Shown here: in pieces, positions 51,201-60,538 of the stretch
Layout of the letters: every line of letters starts with the position of its first letter
Numbering within the stretch: position 1 is the stretch's first letter
Source of the DNA: Alkalibacterium putridalgicola
GTDB lineage: Bacteria > Bacillota > Bacilli > Lactobacillales > Carnobacteriaceae_A
Reading direction: 5' to 3'
NCBI RefSeq assembly: GCF_900109825.1
Contig: NZ_FOBL01000005.1
Location: forward strand, 1 to 64,000
DNA: 64,000 nt
Translations under genes and position numbers: made by a program
The notes under the pieces: model-generated
The model's input: only the letters and a program-made list of their open reading frames with translations
Told to the model about the DNA's origin: nothing
Databases searched by the model: none

Positions 51201-52511
51201 TTACCTCATTTCTGAAAAGGCCTGAGAGGTATTCTCTTCAAACGCTTCCCATGATTGCTCTCCATTTAAATAGCTCTGGAATTCCGGATACAGTTCCTGC
51301 TGGAACCAGCCACTTGGGTACTGATTATGGACAAATGCGGATGTTTCTCCCGCAAGCATCGCTTCATAAATCTGACGTGATACAGGATCTGAAATATCTT
51401 CGGGATCATAGCCTTCTTGAGCTGGAATAAAGGCGAGATCGCCGAGGATCATTTCCTGTCCCTCTTCAGACGTATACATCCAGTCGATAAAGTTCTGCGC
51501 TTCTGCAACGACTGCTTCATCCAGATTTCCATTGACTCCGATGTACCAGGGTGAACCGGCTGGAATCTTTCCTTCCGTATCGCTTTCACCATAGACCGGC
51601 AGAATACCCAGTTTTTCCTGAGCAAAATCCGGATCGATCTCATTCAAAGTCGGCACGATCCATACACCCTGATGTACCATCGCTACCTGGTCGTTGACAA
51701 ACAGTTCTTCAACGGAACGACTGTAATCTACGGTCAAGATCGGCTGAACGTTATACTCATTGATCAGATCCGTATATTTCTGCATCTGATCGCCATATTC
51801 CCAGGTCAACTCTTCGGCACTGTAGGCATCTAAAATACTGTGATTGAACTCCGGACTGGTGAAGTTGGCTGAAAACTGATTCGCAATATAGTTTTCTCCC
51901 CCACTGAAGCCAAATACCTCTTCGATTCCCAGTTCTTCTTTTTGACTGTCCAGCGTCTCGACGGCGTCTACAAAATCATCGTACGATTCTATTGAATCAG
52001 GATCGACACCTGCCTGTTCAAACAGTTCTTTATTGTACATCAAGCCGAAGCCTTCAATATTCAAAGGAATCCCCAGCTGCGTCCCATTGATCGTCCCGCC
52101 TTCAAGCAAGCCGTCAATGACCGTCCCGGCTACTTCCATCTCTGAGACATCCACGAGTGAATCACTGTACCGTTCGATTTCAGGAAGGCCATTCAGCATC
52201 ATCAGGGCAGGTTCGTCCCCAGAAGAAAAGCGGGCCTGTAATGCAGCTGATCCTTCACCACTGCCGACAGTCGTGATCATGACATCCGCATTGTTCTCAG
52301 ACTGTTCATTATACATTTCTGCCAGCTCTTCCAGCTGAGCAGTGATTTCCGGTTTCTGATTGAAGAAGTCAACAGTCACTGCTTCTCCACTGGTGCCGCC
52401 TTCGTTTTGTCCGTCTTCAGAAGGAGTTTGACCCCCTTCGTTCCCGCCTGTTCCGCATCCATATAAAGCCAAAGGAACGGCTAGTAAAGAAAACAACATT
52501 GATTTTTTCAT
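51201..52511 (-). CDS. Extracellular sugar-binding lipoprotein
   Basis: 436 residues. The lipobox LALYGC places the lipidated Cys near 19, followed by a Gly/Glu-rich linker. The SBP_bac family 1 fold is evident (VDFFNQKPEITAQLEELAEMYNEQS, GLMYNKELFEQAGVDP, VAMVHQGVWIV). It captures an oligosaccharide or sugar, with specificity unknown, for the downstream permeases. RBS AAAAAGGAGAATG. Confidence 0.92.
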   Translation of the reverse strand: MKKSMLFSLLAVPLALYGCGTGGNEGGQTPSEDGQNEGGTSGEAVTVDFFNQKPEITAQLEELAEMYNEQSENNADVMITTVGSGEGSAALQARFSSGDEPALMMLNGLPEIERYSDSLVDVSEMEVAGTVIDGLLEGGTINGTQLGIPLNIEGFGLMYNKELFEQAGVDPDSIESYDDFVDAVETLDSQKEELGIEEVFGFSGGENYIANQFSANFTSPEFNHSILDAYSAEELTWEYGDQMQKYTDLINEYNVQPILTVDYSRSVEELFVNDQVAMVHQGVWIVPTLNEIDPDFAQEKLGILPVYGESDTEGKIPAGSPWYIGVNGNLDEAVVAEAQNFIDWMYTSEEGQEMILGDLAFIPAQEGYDPEDISDPVSRQIYEAMLAGETSAFVHNQYPSGWFQQELYPEFQSYLNGEQSWEAFEENTSQAFSEMR

Positions 52512-52655
52512 TCTGCATTCTCCTTTTTATATGTATTCGCTTTCTTAAGAAGAATCATAACATATCTCATGTGTATTGATGAACTATAACGCTTTGTTTA
52601 CACATATTTCCTTATTTAAGGCCATCTTGTTATACCTATGCTTTCATGATTTTAT

Positions 52656-52669
52656 TGAAAGCGTTTTTT
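52656..52669 (+). promoter_or_regulatory. Candidate cre-like site
   Basis: TGAAAGCGTTTTTT matches the 5' half of the CcpA site consensus (TGNAANCGNTNNCA) but not its last two bases. It lies between the divergent sugar importer and acetyltransferase genes. Weak. Confidence 0.3.
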
Positions 52670-52732
52670 GATCTTCTGTGGTAAAATGAAAAAATAATAA
52701 TCGTATTTATCATTATTCAGGGGGGCGTCAGA

Positions 52733-53173
52733 ATGTTTAAAATAAAAAGAGCTAGTGATCATCATATTGAACAGATAACGGAACTCGCTCACTTGCTGTG
52801 GCCGGATGAACAGCTCACTATTTTAAAAAAGGAAATGAATCATTTTCATCGCGACAGTACCTCGGAACTGTTCATATGCGAAGAAAATGAAGACATACTG
52901 GGGTTTGCTCACGTTAAGCTCCGCTACGACTTTGTGGAAGGAACCAGTACGTCTCCCGTCAGTTATTTAGAAGGTATCTATGTACGAAAACTCTATAGAA
53001 AACAGGGAATCGCCAGACAACTCGTTGAAGTCTGTGAAGATTGGTCGCGATTTATGAATGCGACTGAATTCGCGAGTGATGTGGATCTGGAAAATATCCT
53101 CAGTGCTGACTTTCATACGTCACTTGGCTTCAAAGAAGTGAACCGCGTGATTTGTTACACTAAAGCGTTATAA
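52733..53173 (+). CDS. AAC(6')-like GNAT acetyltransferase
   Basis: 146 residues. The pattern is that of aminoglycoside 6'-N-acetyltransferases: LWPDEQ near 22-27, FAHVKLRYDFVEGTSTSPVSYLEGIYVRKLYRKQGIARQLVEVCEDW (residues about 60-105, with the acetyl-CoA loop RKQGIA), FASDVDLENILSADFHTSLGFKEVNRVICYTKAL to the end. It would transfer acetyl from acetyl-CoA to a 6'-amino group. Whether it acts on aminoglycosides is not shown. Single gene with a good terminator. RBS AGGGGGG. Confidence 0.8.
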   Translation: MFKIKRASDHHIEQITELAHLLWPDEQLTILKKEMNHFHRDSTSELFICEENEDILGFAHVKLRYDFVEGTSTSPVSYLEGIYVRKLYRKQGIARQLVEVCEDWSRFMNATEFASDVDLENILSADFHTSLGFKEVNRVICYTKAL

Positions 53174-53193
53174 CTGCTTGTATTTCCCTCTGT

Positions 53194-53226
53194 GTTGAGA
53201 CCTTTAATAAGGTTCTCAACTTTTTT
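53194..53226 (+). terminator. Terminator after the acetyltransferase gene
   Basis: The stem GTTGAGA / TCTCAAC, with an inner CCTT/AAGG pair, is followed by six T. Confidence 0.85.
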
Positions 53227-53228
53227 CG

Positions 53229-53237
53229 TGGTATAAT
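53229..53237 (+). promoter_or_regulatory. Extended -10 element for the deacetylase gene
   Basis: TGGTATAAT (TGnTATAAT form) lies just after the preceding terminator and about 110 bp upstream of the start codon. No convincing -35 is seen. Confidence 0.45.
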
Positions 53238-53346
53238 ATAATAAACAAATGAGTTAGATTAGGCTTTCATCTTTTGCTAATTTCCGCCCATATTCTTTCA
53301 GTACATAGTTTTTTGGTCTTCTAACGATATGAAAGGGGTGAGAAAA

Positions 53347-54741
53347 ATGAGCACAAAGATTAGAAGAAGTTTCATACGCAAAAGCGCAGGGATCGCGATA
53401 ACCTTTTTATTGATTCTGTCGTCCATTCTTACGTTCTCGACAGTCCAGGCCGCTCCCGCCCAGTCCATCAACAGAGGGAATACAACTGAAAAAGTCGTTG
53501 CCCTTACATTTGACGACGGATCAGACGGGACCAATATCAATACGATCCTTCAGATACTTTCCACTCATAATGTGACAGCTACTTTCTTCCTTACAGGTTC
53601 TGGCGCAAATAATCATCCGCAGGCTATCCGAAACATCTCAAACCAAGGCCATCAGCTCGGTAATCATTCCTACTCTCACCCTTATTTCACACAGATCTCT
53701 GCTGCTGAGACAGTAAGCCAGCTTCAGCGAGCAGAAGATACGATCAGACAAATCACTGGCAAATCGACCAAACCGATTTTCAGACCGCCTTACGGAGACT
53801 ATAACTCAACCGTACTTCAGCGTGTCGGCGATGCCGGTTACCCTTATTCCATCATGTGGACCATCGATACCATCGACTGGACAGGTAATTCTTCCAGCGA
53901 CATCGTCTCCCGTGTCATGAATCGAATCGTTCCCGGTGCCATCGTCCTGATGCATACAGGCGCAGGAGCATCCGGTACACCAGGCGCTCTTCCGACCATG
54001 ATCACCCGACTGAAAAGTACCGGCTACCGTTTTGTCACGATCAATCAGCTTTTGAACATCAACTCAAATACGCAAACTTACACGGTTAAAGCAGGCGACA
54101 CCTTATATGCCATTGCACTCCGGTATAACACAACGGTTCAAACACTGGCCTCACTCAATAATATCTCTAACACTAACCTCATCCGCGTCGGACAGGTCCT
54201 GTTCCTTCCAGGCAGCGGCGGTACGACAACGCCTCCTCCTTCGAGTTCAACGACCTACACTGTCAAAGCCGGCGATACCTTATCCGCCATCGCAGCAAAA
54301 TATAACACTACCGTTTCCCAACTTGCTTCAGCAAATAACATCACGAATGTAAACCTCATCCGCGTCGGTCAAGTGTTGATGATCCCAGGCAGCGGCGGCA
54401 CAACGACGCCACCACCTCCTTCCAGTTCGACGACTTATACCGTCAAAGCCGGTGACACTTTATCTGCCATTGCAGCGAGATACAACACAACGGTCTCAAA
54501 AATCGCTGCTGCTAACACTATCACAAATGTGAATCTGATCCGTGTCGGACAAGTGCTGACGATTCCAACAAGTACGACGACACCTCCACCTTCAAGCACG
54601 ACCACATACACCGTCAAAGCCGGGGATACCCTTTACGCGATCGCTCTACGTTACAACACGACCGTTTCACGTCTGGCTTCAGTCAATAACATCTCGAACC
54701 CTAACCTCATCAGTATCGGTCAAGTGCTGACGATTCGATAA
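53347..54741 (+). CDS. Secreted polysaccharide (peptidoglycan) deacetylase with four LysM repeats
   Basis: 464 residues from the ATG at 53347 (AAAGGGGTG upstream). Signal peptide (about 1-36) with the core [15 protein letters not shown]. The NodB domain has TFDDG (D56, D57), HSYSHP (H107, H111), [13 protein letters not shown] and the VLMHTG motif: all five catalytic motifs are intact. Four LysM repeats follow ([17 protein letters not shown] units), separated by Thr/Pro/Ser linkers. It likely deacetylates cell-wall sugars and lowers lysozyme sensitivity. The LysM units are near-identical at the DNA level. Confidence 0.92.
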   Translation: MSTKIRRSFIRKSAGIAITFLLILSSILTFSTVQAAPAQSINRGNTTEKVVALTFDDGSDGTNINTILQILSTHNVTATFFLTGSGANNHPQAIRNISNQGHQLGNHSYSHPYFTQISAAETVSQLQRAEDTIRQITGKSTKPIFRPPYGDYNSTVLQRVGDAGYPYSIMWTIDTIDWTGNSSSDIVSRVMNRIVPGAIVLMHTGAGASGTPGALPTMITRLKSTGYRFVTINQLLNINSNTQTYTVKAGDTLYAIALRYNTTVQTLASLNNISNTNLIRVGQVLFLPGSGGTTTPPPSSSTTYTVKAGDTLSAIAAKYNTTVSQLASANNITNVNLIRVGQVLMIPGSGGTTTPPPPSSSTTYTVKAGDTLSAIAARYNTTVSKIAAANTITNVNLIRVGQVLTIPTSTTTPPPSSTTTYTVKAGDTLYAIALRYNTTVSRLASVNNISNPNLISIGQVLTIR

Positions 54742-54757
54742 GTATAATCAAAGAAGC

Positions 54758-54792
54758 GGGTGGATCAGTTGGTCAGCTGATCCACCTTTTTT
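54758..54792 (+). terminator. Terminator after the deacetylase gene
   Basis: The perfect 10-bp stem GGTGGATCAG / CTGATCCACC is followed by six T. Confidence 0.88.
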
Positions 54793-54877
54793 GTATTTCC
54801 TAATTATATGAGTACCTTTGTAAAAATATTGTATGGCCCCTGATTGATACTTATTTATCATATGCACTCTGCTATAG

Positions 54878-54906
54878 TTGAGAAGTGATCGGTTTTCTAT
54901 TAAAAT
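54878..54906 (+). promoter_or_regulatory. Sigma-A promoter of treR
   Basis: TTGAGA (54878-54883) and TAAAAT (54901-54906) are separated by exactly 17 bp, 42 bp before the treR start. Confidence 0.65.
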
Positions 54907-54948
54907 AGAGCTTGCTGAACAGAAAGAATCTGAAAAGGACTGGAACCC

Positions 54949-55677
54949 ATGAGTAGATTTCAAGAAATATTTTTAGATATCGAATCAAATATTTTAAATC
55001 AGACATACAAAGCGGGAGAGCTGCTGCCAAGTGAAAATAAACTCTCGAAACAGTACAATGTTTCGCGTGAAACAATTCGAAAAGCTCTAACCTTACTGCT
55101 AGAGAGCGGATATATACAAAAAAAACAGGGTAAAGGATCCATCGTACTGGATGTTAAACGCTTTGATTTTCCTATTTCCGGTCTGACAAGTTACAAGGAA
55201 CTGGAAGAAGCGCAGCATATCAACAGTGAAACCTTGCTGATAAAAAATCAGGTAGAGACACTGCCGGATCAAATCGCATCCTTTTTAAACATTCCTCCCA
55301 GTTCAGAAGTTCATGCTGTGATCCGTGGACGGAAAGTGGATGGAGAAACTGTTATCCTGGATAAAGATTACCTCCTGACCTCGGTTATCCAAGAACTTCC
55401 GGATGCCGAAGCCCAGAAATCATTATATAACTATATCGAAAAGGAATTAGGGCTGACTATTGGTTATGCCAGAAAAGAGTTTATCGTTGAACCCGCGACG
55501 AAAGAAGACCGCGAGCTGATGACTTTGCACGGGGATACTCATGTCGTGGTCACGCGGAGTGAAGTGCATCTGGAAGACACGACCTTGTTCCAGTACACAG
55601 AATCAAGGCACCGGCTGGATAAATTTCGATTCGTCGAATTTGCCCGTCGTCGGCCGCCAATGGACTATAATAAGTAA
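54949..55677 (+). CDS. treR: Trehalose operon repressor TreR (GntR family)
   Basis: 242 residues. The N-terminal GntR winged helix shows LLPSENKLSKQYNVSRETIRKALTLLLESGYIQKKQGKGS. The C-terminal UTRA effector domain (about 85-235) binds trehalose-6-phosphate in related proteins. It is convergent with treC; its likely operator (AACTTGTATATACAAGTT) lies at the treB promoter at 59063. Start ATG follows AAGGA. Confidence 0.92.
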   Translation: MSRFQEIFLDIESNILNQTYKAGELLPSENKLSKQYNVSRETIRKALTLLLESGYIQKKQGKGSIVLDVKRFDFPISGLTSYKELEEAQHINSETLLIKNQVETLPDQIASFLNIPPSSEVHAVIRGRKVDGETVILDKDYLLTSVIQELPDAEAQKSLYNYIEKELGLTIGYARKEFIVEPATKEDRELMTLHGDTHVVVTRSEVHLEDTTLFQYTESRHRLDKFRFVEFARRRPPMDYNK

Positions 55678-55714
55678 AAAGATGGACACTAGCCCAGCTA
55701 GCGTCCATCTTTTG
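55677..55714. terminator. Bidirectional terminator between treR and treC
   Basis: Stem GATGGAC-x-CTAGC / GCTAGC-x-GTCCATC with an A run before it and a T run after it, serving both convergent genes. Confidence 0.88.
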
Positions 55715-55724
55715 TATTCCTGGA

Positions 55725-57377
55725 TTATTTAATTATAAACGCTGCCGTTTCATAAGGTCCCATCGTGAACGTCTTTTCAAGCTGGCGTTCGCCGCTGTTC
55801 CCGATCAGATAACTGCTCTCGCCTTCCAGCAGTTCATCTGGAAGGGTTATCTTGTCTTCCTCTGCATAGAAATGATTCAGGACCAGCAGCTTCTCGCATT
55901 TATGTTCTCTGACATAAGCAAAAATACTTGGATGATCCAGTCCGATCGCTTCATATGACCCTTCCTGAATGATCGGCATTTTTTTGCGCAGACGGATCAG
56001 TTCTTTATAGTAAGAACGGATTTTTCCGCTGTGTTCCTTATTCTCGGTATTGATCGTTTTATAGTTGTCCGCGACTTTCAGCCAAGGTTCACCCTCAGTA
56101 AAACCTGCGTGTTTGGTGGTGTTCCACTGCATCGGTGTTCTGGCATTGTCCCGTGATTTGTCTCTTATGATCTCAAGGGCTTCTTCATCTGAATGTCCGT
56201 TTTCTTTCAGTTCGATGAAGGCATTATGTGTTTCAATATCTTTGTAGTTATCCAGATCAGTATAATCCGGATTCGTCATGCCGATTTCTTCTCCCTGATA
56301 GATATACGGTGTGCCGCGAAGCAAGTGGATCGTCTGGGCCAGCATGGTCGCCGTTTCAATCGGATAGTTTTTCACATCCCCAAAGCGGTTGTTGGCGCGG
56401 GGCTGATCGTGATTGTTCCAGAATAAAGCATTCCAGCCACCGCCTTCAGCCATCCCAGACTGCCATTCATCTAAAATATGTTTCAGTTTAATAAAGTCAA
56501 ACGGCATGGTCGTCCACTTTTCGCCGTCTTTATAATCGACTTTCAAGTGATGGAAACTGAAGATCATGGAAAGTTCATCCGTTTCCGGATCGGAATATCT
56601 TATGCCGTTTTCAACGGTCGTCGAACTCATCTCACCCACGGTCACAATATCCTCATACTGTCCGAAGGTCTCTTTATTCAGTTCCTTGATGTAGTCATGC
56701 ACGATCGGTGTATCCGTATAGTGTGCTTTCCCGACACCATCATCCGCATCTTTCAACTCTTCCGCTTTACCGATGACATTGATGACATCGAAACGGAATC
56801 CCTTCACTCCTTTTTCCAGCCAGAAATTGACGACTTTATAAAGTTCCCTGCGTACGTCCGGATTACGCCAGTTCAGATCTGCCTGAGTGACGTCGTAGAG
56901 ATGGAGATAGTACTTGTCTGTGTCACCGAATTTAGACCAGGCCCGTCCGCCGAATTTCGACTCCCAGTTCGTCGGCAGGCTGCCGTCTTTTTGAGCCGGT
57001 CTTAAAATATAAAAATCCTGATACTTTTTATCGCCGGCCAGTGCTTTCTGGAACCATTCATGGTCCGTAGACGTATGATTCAGGACCATATCCAGCATAA
57101 GACCGATGCCCTGCTTGTCTGCTTCTTCCACTAACCGGTCAAAATCATCCCACGTCCCGAACATCGGATCGATCGATGTATAGTCTGCGATATCATACCC
57201 GTTGTCGTTCTGCGGTGATTTATAAAAAGGATTGAGCCAGACCATGTCTGCGCCCAGCTCTGCTATATACGGCAGCTTCTCTATGACACCATTCAAGTCA
57301 CCGATACCATTCCCGTCCGTATCTTTAAATGACTTTGGATAAGCTTGATAAATGACTTTGTCATGTAAATTTCCCAT
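55725..57377 (-). CDS. treC: Alpha,alpha-phosphotrehalase TreC (GH13)
   Basis: 550 residues. GH13 signatures: QAYPKSFKDTDGNGIGDLNG at the N-terminus, LDMVLNHTS, the nucleophile motif GFRFDVINVI, the acid/base motif VGEMSS and NNHDQPR. It hydrolyses trehalose-6-phosphate, delivered by TreB, to glucose and glucose-6-phosphate. It follows treB at 156 bp. The gap holds an AAGGATAA / TTATCCTT inverted repeat. Confidence 0.93.
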   Translation of the reverse strand: MGNLHDKVIYQAYPKSFKDTDGNGIGDLNGVIEKLPYIAELGADMVWLNPFYKSPQNDNGYDIADYTSIDPMFGTWDDFDRLVEEADKQGIGLMLDMVLNHTSTDHEWFQKALAGDKKYQDFYILRPAQKDGSLPTNWESKFGGRAWSKFGDTDKYYLHLYDVTQADLNWRNPDVRRELYKVVNFWLEKGVKGFRFDVINVIGKAEELKDADDGVGKAHYTDTPIVHDYIKELNKETFGQYEDIVTVGEMSSTTVENGIRYSDPETDELSMIFSFHHLKVDYKDGEKWTTMPFDFIKLKHILDEWQSGMAEGGGWNALFWNNHDQPRANNRFGDVKNYPIETATMLAQTIHLLRGTPYIYQGEEIGMTNPDYTDLDNYKDIETHNAFIELKENGHSDEEALEIIRDKSRDNARTPMQWNTTKHAGFTEGEPWLKVADNYKTINTENKEHSGKIRSYYKELIRLRKKMPIIQEGSYEAIGLDHPSIFAYVREHKCEKLLVLNHFYAEEDKITLPDELLEGESSYLIGNSGERQLEKTFTMGPYETAAFIIK

Positions 57378-57533
57378 TGTATTCGTCCCTTCTTTTGTCT
57401 AATTTCTTATCTAAAAGAAAAAGGATAACCCCTCAAACGCGCATCTTCCAGTAATCCTACCAGAATCCAGCCCATCTTTTGGAATTATCCTTCCTCCTTA
57501 ACCATTTTCCTTGCTTAATTTAATCGAACGTTT

Positions 57534-59042
57534 TTAGTTACCTAATTTAGGAATTGGTAAGTGATCATTTTCATATTTAGTCAGGATACCGCGCTTCTCA
57601 AAGACCATAACCAGTACGACTGGAACAACAATGGCGATCGCCATTGAGATCAGAAAGCCGATCCAGTATTGAGGAATAATAGATAATATTCCTGGTAAGC
57701 CCCCGACGCCGATATTGAATGATGCGACGTTCAGCGCAACAGAGGTCATCCCTGCAAAGGCCGAGCCGATCATACCTGCAACTAAGGGATACACATATTT
57801 GATATTGATACCGAATAGTGCGGGTTCAGTTACGCCAAGGTAAGCTGAAATCATTGCCGGAATAGAGATCTGCTGTTCTTTCTCATTCCCACGGTGCATC
57901 AAGATGATACCTAATACCGCTGATCCTTGAGCAATGTTTGACAAGGCGATCATTGGCCACAAAATAGTCTGTTCAAATTCGGCTACAAGTGTCAGGTCGA
58001 CAGCGTTGGTCATGTGGTGAAGTCCGGTAACAACAAGTGGCGCATACAATCCACCGAATACGAATCCGAAGAGCCAGTTAAATGACCCAGTCAATCCCCA
58101 TTGAACGACTTGTGATAACCAGATACCCAGCTGCCAGCCGACTGGGCCAATAAGGGCATGAGCCACAAAGACGGTCGGTATCAAAGCAAACAGTGGAACA
58201 AAAATCATTGATATCGCTTCAGGTATGACGCGCCTCAGCCATTTTTCAAGATAGACCAGTAAGAAACCTGCCAGCATAGCTGGAATAACTTGAGCCTGAT
58301 ACCCGATCATATCCAGCTGGAAGAAACCGAAGTCCCATTGATTGACATCACCTGCTAGAATATCTGTGACCCCATACGCATTCATCAGTTGAGGTGAAAC
58401 GAGTGTAATCCCGAGAACGATACCCAGAATCTGAGTGGTTCCCATTTTACGGGTAACACTCCATGTGATACCGACTGGCAGGAAGTGGAAAATAGCTTCC
58501 CCTGGCAGCCACAGGAAGGCATTGACCCCGCTCCAGAACTGTGAAACATCAACGATCGTGTTGTAAATCGGCTCTCCTGCAGTTGTAAATGCTGCCTGTC
58601 CATCGACCATCGCCTGTCCCAGCGCTGCGAACTGTACCTGTTCTAAAACGTTTCTGAACCCTAAAATCAGACCACCGATAATAATTGCTGGAATTAATGG
58701 TGTGAAAATTTCTGCCAAAGCCGCCATGACACGCTGCAGGCCGTTCATATGTTGCTTCCCCGCGCTCTTCACGTCATCTTTACTTACACCTTCAAGTCCT
58801 GAAATTCCGGAGAATTCGTTATAAAAGTCTGCCACTCGGTTACCCACGATAACCTGAAACTGTCCTGCTTGTGTAAAGGTTCCTTTAACTGACTCGATAT
58901 CTTCAATTCTTTCTTTATCTGCTGCGGAAGGATCGTCTAAAACAAAACGCATACGTGTTGCACAGTGAGTTACCGCGTTGACGTTCTCTTTGCCGCCGAT
59001 CGCATCCAGTAGCTCCTGTGCATCTTTTTTAAAGTCTGCCAC
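57534..59042 (-). CDS. treB: Trehalose PTS transporter subunit EIIBC (TreB)
   Basis: 502 residues, starting at GTG 59042 eight bases after AAGGAGG. The EIIB domain (1-85) carries the phosphorylation Cys27 in VTHCATRMRF. The EIIC domain (about 105-485) has ten or so TM helices. There is no EIIA domain, so an EIIA-Glc partner is used, as known for TreB. It imports trehalose as trehalose-6-phosphate. Confidence 0.92.
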   Translation of the reverse strand: MADFKKDAQELLDAIGGKENVNAVTHCATRMRFVLDDPSAADKERIEDIESVKGTFTQAGQFQVIVGNRVADFYNEFSGISGLEGVSKDDVKSAGKQHMNGLQRVMAALAEIFTPLIPAIIIGGLILGFRNVLEQVQFAALGQAMVDGQAAFTTAGEPIYNTIVDVSQFWSGVNAFLWLPGEAIFHFLPVGITWSVTRKMGTTQILGIVLGITLVSPQLMNAYGVTDILAGDVNQWDFGFFQLDMIGYQAQVIPAMLAGFLLVYLEKWLRRVIPEAISMIFVPLFALIPTVFVAHALIGPVGWQLGIWLSQVVQWGLTGSFNWLFGFVFGGLYAPLVVTGLHHMTNAVDLTLVAEFEQTILWPMIALSNIAQGSAVLGIILMHRGNEKEQQISIPAMISAYLGVTEPALFGINIKYVYPLVAGMIGSAFAGMTSVALNVASFNIGVGGLPGILSIIPQYWIGFLISMAIAIVVPVVLVMVFEKRGILTKYENDHLPIPKLGN

Positions 59043-59062
59043 TCCAATTTCCTCCTTTTAGT

Positions 59063-59080
59063 AACTTGTATATACAAGTT
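59063..59080. promoter_or_regulatory. TreR operator
   Basis: AACTTGTATATACAAGTT is a perfect 18-bp palindrome, matching the known TTGTATATACAA core of Bacillus TreR sites. It lies between the treB -10 (59092-59097) and the treB start, so binding would block transcription. Confidence 0.85.
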
Positions 59081-59091
59081 TTGGTGCTTTT

Positions 59092-59120
59092 ACTATACTG
59101 TACTTTAAAACGAAATGCAA
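59092..59120 (-). promoter_or_regulatory. treB promoter
   Basis: On the minus strand TTGCAT (59115-59120) and TATAGT (59092-59097) are spaced by 17 bp. The cre-like site at 59116-59129 overlaps the -35. Confidence 0.7.
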
Positions 59121-59129
59121 GCGGTTTTA
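59116..59129 (+). promoter_or_regulatory. cre-like CcpA site over the treB -35
   Basis: TGCAAGCGGTTTTA matches the cre consensus (TGNAANCGNTTNCA) at all but one position. Its location at the -35 would give carbon catabolite repression of treB-treC. Confidence 0.55.
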
Positions 59130-59202
59130 TCAATCTCTCCTTTCATTTTTTTCTCCTGTCTTTTCAACTTAATACTAGCACGCTTTGTCTCCTTAACAGT
59201 AA

Positions 59203-59240
59203 TAAAAGCTCTTCCCACTTTATTAAGCAGGAAGAGCTTC
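59203..59240 (-). terminator. Terminator of folC
   Basis: Perfect stem AAGCTCTTCC / GGAAGAGCTT with a 14-nt loop and a T-rich tail on the minus strand, just after the folC stop. Confidence 0.85.
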
Positions 59241-59242
59241 TG

Positions 59243-60523
59243 TTATTTCCACTGTTTTTTTATATCTCCGATCAGATAGAGCGAACCGAATACGATGATT
59301 TTTTTATTTGTATCTGTCTGCTTTTTCAGAAAGTCGACCGTGTCATCGATCGAATCGAACGGCCGGGCGTCTATCCCCTTCTCCTGCAGCTGTCTGGCGA
59401 CCACTCTTGGCGCAAATCCGCGATACGGATCCGGCGACACAGTATAGACTTTATTTGCGTAAGGAAGGATGTCATCGATCATGCGCATATAGTCCTTGTC
59501 TTTCATCATACCGACTACGATCGTGAGTTTTTCATCCGGAAATAAGGATTCGATCGATTCTCTCAATCTTTCCACGCCTTCAGGATTATGAGCCCCATCA
59601 ATAAAAATTGTCGGAGCATCCTGGATTTTTTCCATCCGTCCCGGCCAGTAACTGGCTTCGATCCCTCTGATAATATCTTCCCCGGACAACTCATACCCTT
59701 TTCCTTTTAAGATTATAGCCGCTTCAATAGCTAACAGAGCATTGCTCACCTGATGTTTGCCGACCATTCGAACGGTCACTTTTTCAAACTGTTTGTATGA
59801 AAAGGTGCTGCCCTGTTCTGTCATGATCAAATCTTGGGCGTCGTTAGTGCCCACTCTATGAAGGGACGCCTGCTGATCTTCTGACATCTTCTGGAATACG
59901 TCATCGATGGAGGGTGTGAAAGATGGTATCACTACATCTCCCTTTTCTTTTATTATCCCGGCCTTTTCGCCTGATATCTTTTCCAGGGTCTCCCCCAACA
60001 TCTTCGTGTGATCCATACCGATCGACGTCACGATCGCGACTTCAGGGACCGGGATCGTGTTGGTCGCATCCAACCTGCCGCCAATGCCTGCTTCCAGAAC
60101 AACGATGTCACACTTCTGTTCATAATAATATAAAAGGGCAACCGCCGTTAAAATTTCAAATGAATACAGTCGCTCGCCGCATTCTTTTTCAACAGCATCC
60201 ACGACAGCCGCTACTTTTCCTGTTGTCCGAATAAAGTCGTCATCGGAAATATACGTCTCATTGATCCGGATCCGCTCATTCACTTTTTCTAGGTGCGGTG
60301 AAGTAAAGATTCCTGTTTTCAGATCGGCTTGAATGAGTATCTGAGAAATAAATGACGCCGTCGATCCTTTACCGTTGGTCCCGGCAATATGCACGAACGA
60401 CAACCTCTGTTCCGGATTACCTATTTTCTTCAGCAGTATACGCATGCGGTTCAGACTTTCTTTCTTCCCGTTCCCTCTATTTGTATTGACTAAGGCTATA
60501 ACGTCTTTCATATCCATTACCAT
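59243..60523 (-). CDS. folC: Bifunctional folylpolyglutamate/dihydrofolate synthase FolC
   Basis: 426 residues from the ATG at 60523, which has GAGGG at good spacing; the in-frame ATG at 60538 lacks a site. P-loop GTNGKGST near 50, then SPHLEKVNERIRI, EAGIGGRLDATN and the Mur-ligase C-terminal domain (FIDGAHNPEG). It adds glutamate to folates. Single gene with its own terminator; not linked to other folate genes here. Confidence 0.93.
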   Translation of the reverse strand: MVMDMKDVIALVNTNRGNGKKESLNRMRILLKKIGNPEQRLSFVHIAGTNGKGSTASFISQILIQADLKTGIFTSPHLEKVNERIRINETYISDDDFIRTTGKVAAVVDAVEKECGERLYSFEILTAVALLYYYEQKCDIVVLEAGIGGRLDATNTIPVPEVAIVTSIGMDHTKMLGETLEKISGEKAGIIKEKGDVVIPSFTPSIDDVFQKMSEDQQASLHRVGTNDAQDLIMTEQGSTFSYKQFEKVTVRMVGKHQVSNALLAIEAAIILKGKGYELSGEDIIRGIEASYWPGRMEKIQDAPTIFIDGAHNPEGVERLRESIESLFPDEKLTIVVGMMKDKDYMRMIDDILPYANKVYTVSPDPYRGFAPRVVARQLQEKGIDARPFDSIDDTVDFLKKQTDTNKKIIVFGSLYLIGDIKKQWK

Positions 60524-60538
60524 TCCATCGACCCTCAT

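Noticed and set aside
52540-52610. LacI-type operator or full cre upstream of the sugar importer
   Set aside because: TGTAAACAAAGCG is reminiscent of a half-site, but the second half is missing.
57421-57495. Intrinsic terminator or attenuator between treB and treC
   Set aside because: AAGGATAA/TTATCCTT arms have a loop of about 60 nt and no T run, so it is noted only as an inverted repeat in the treC entry.
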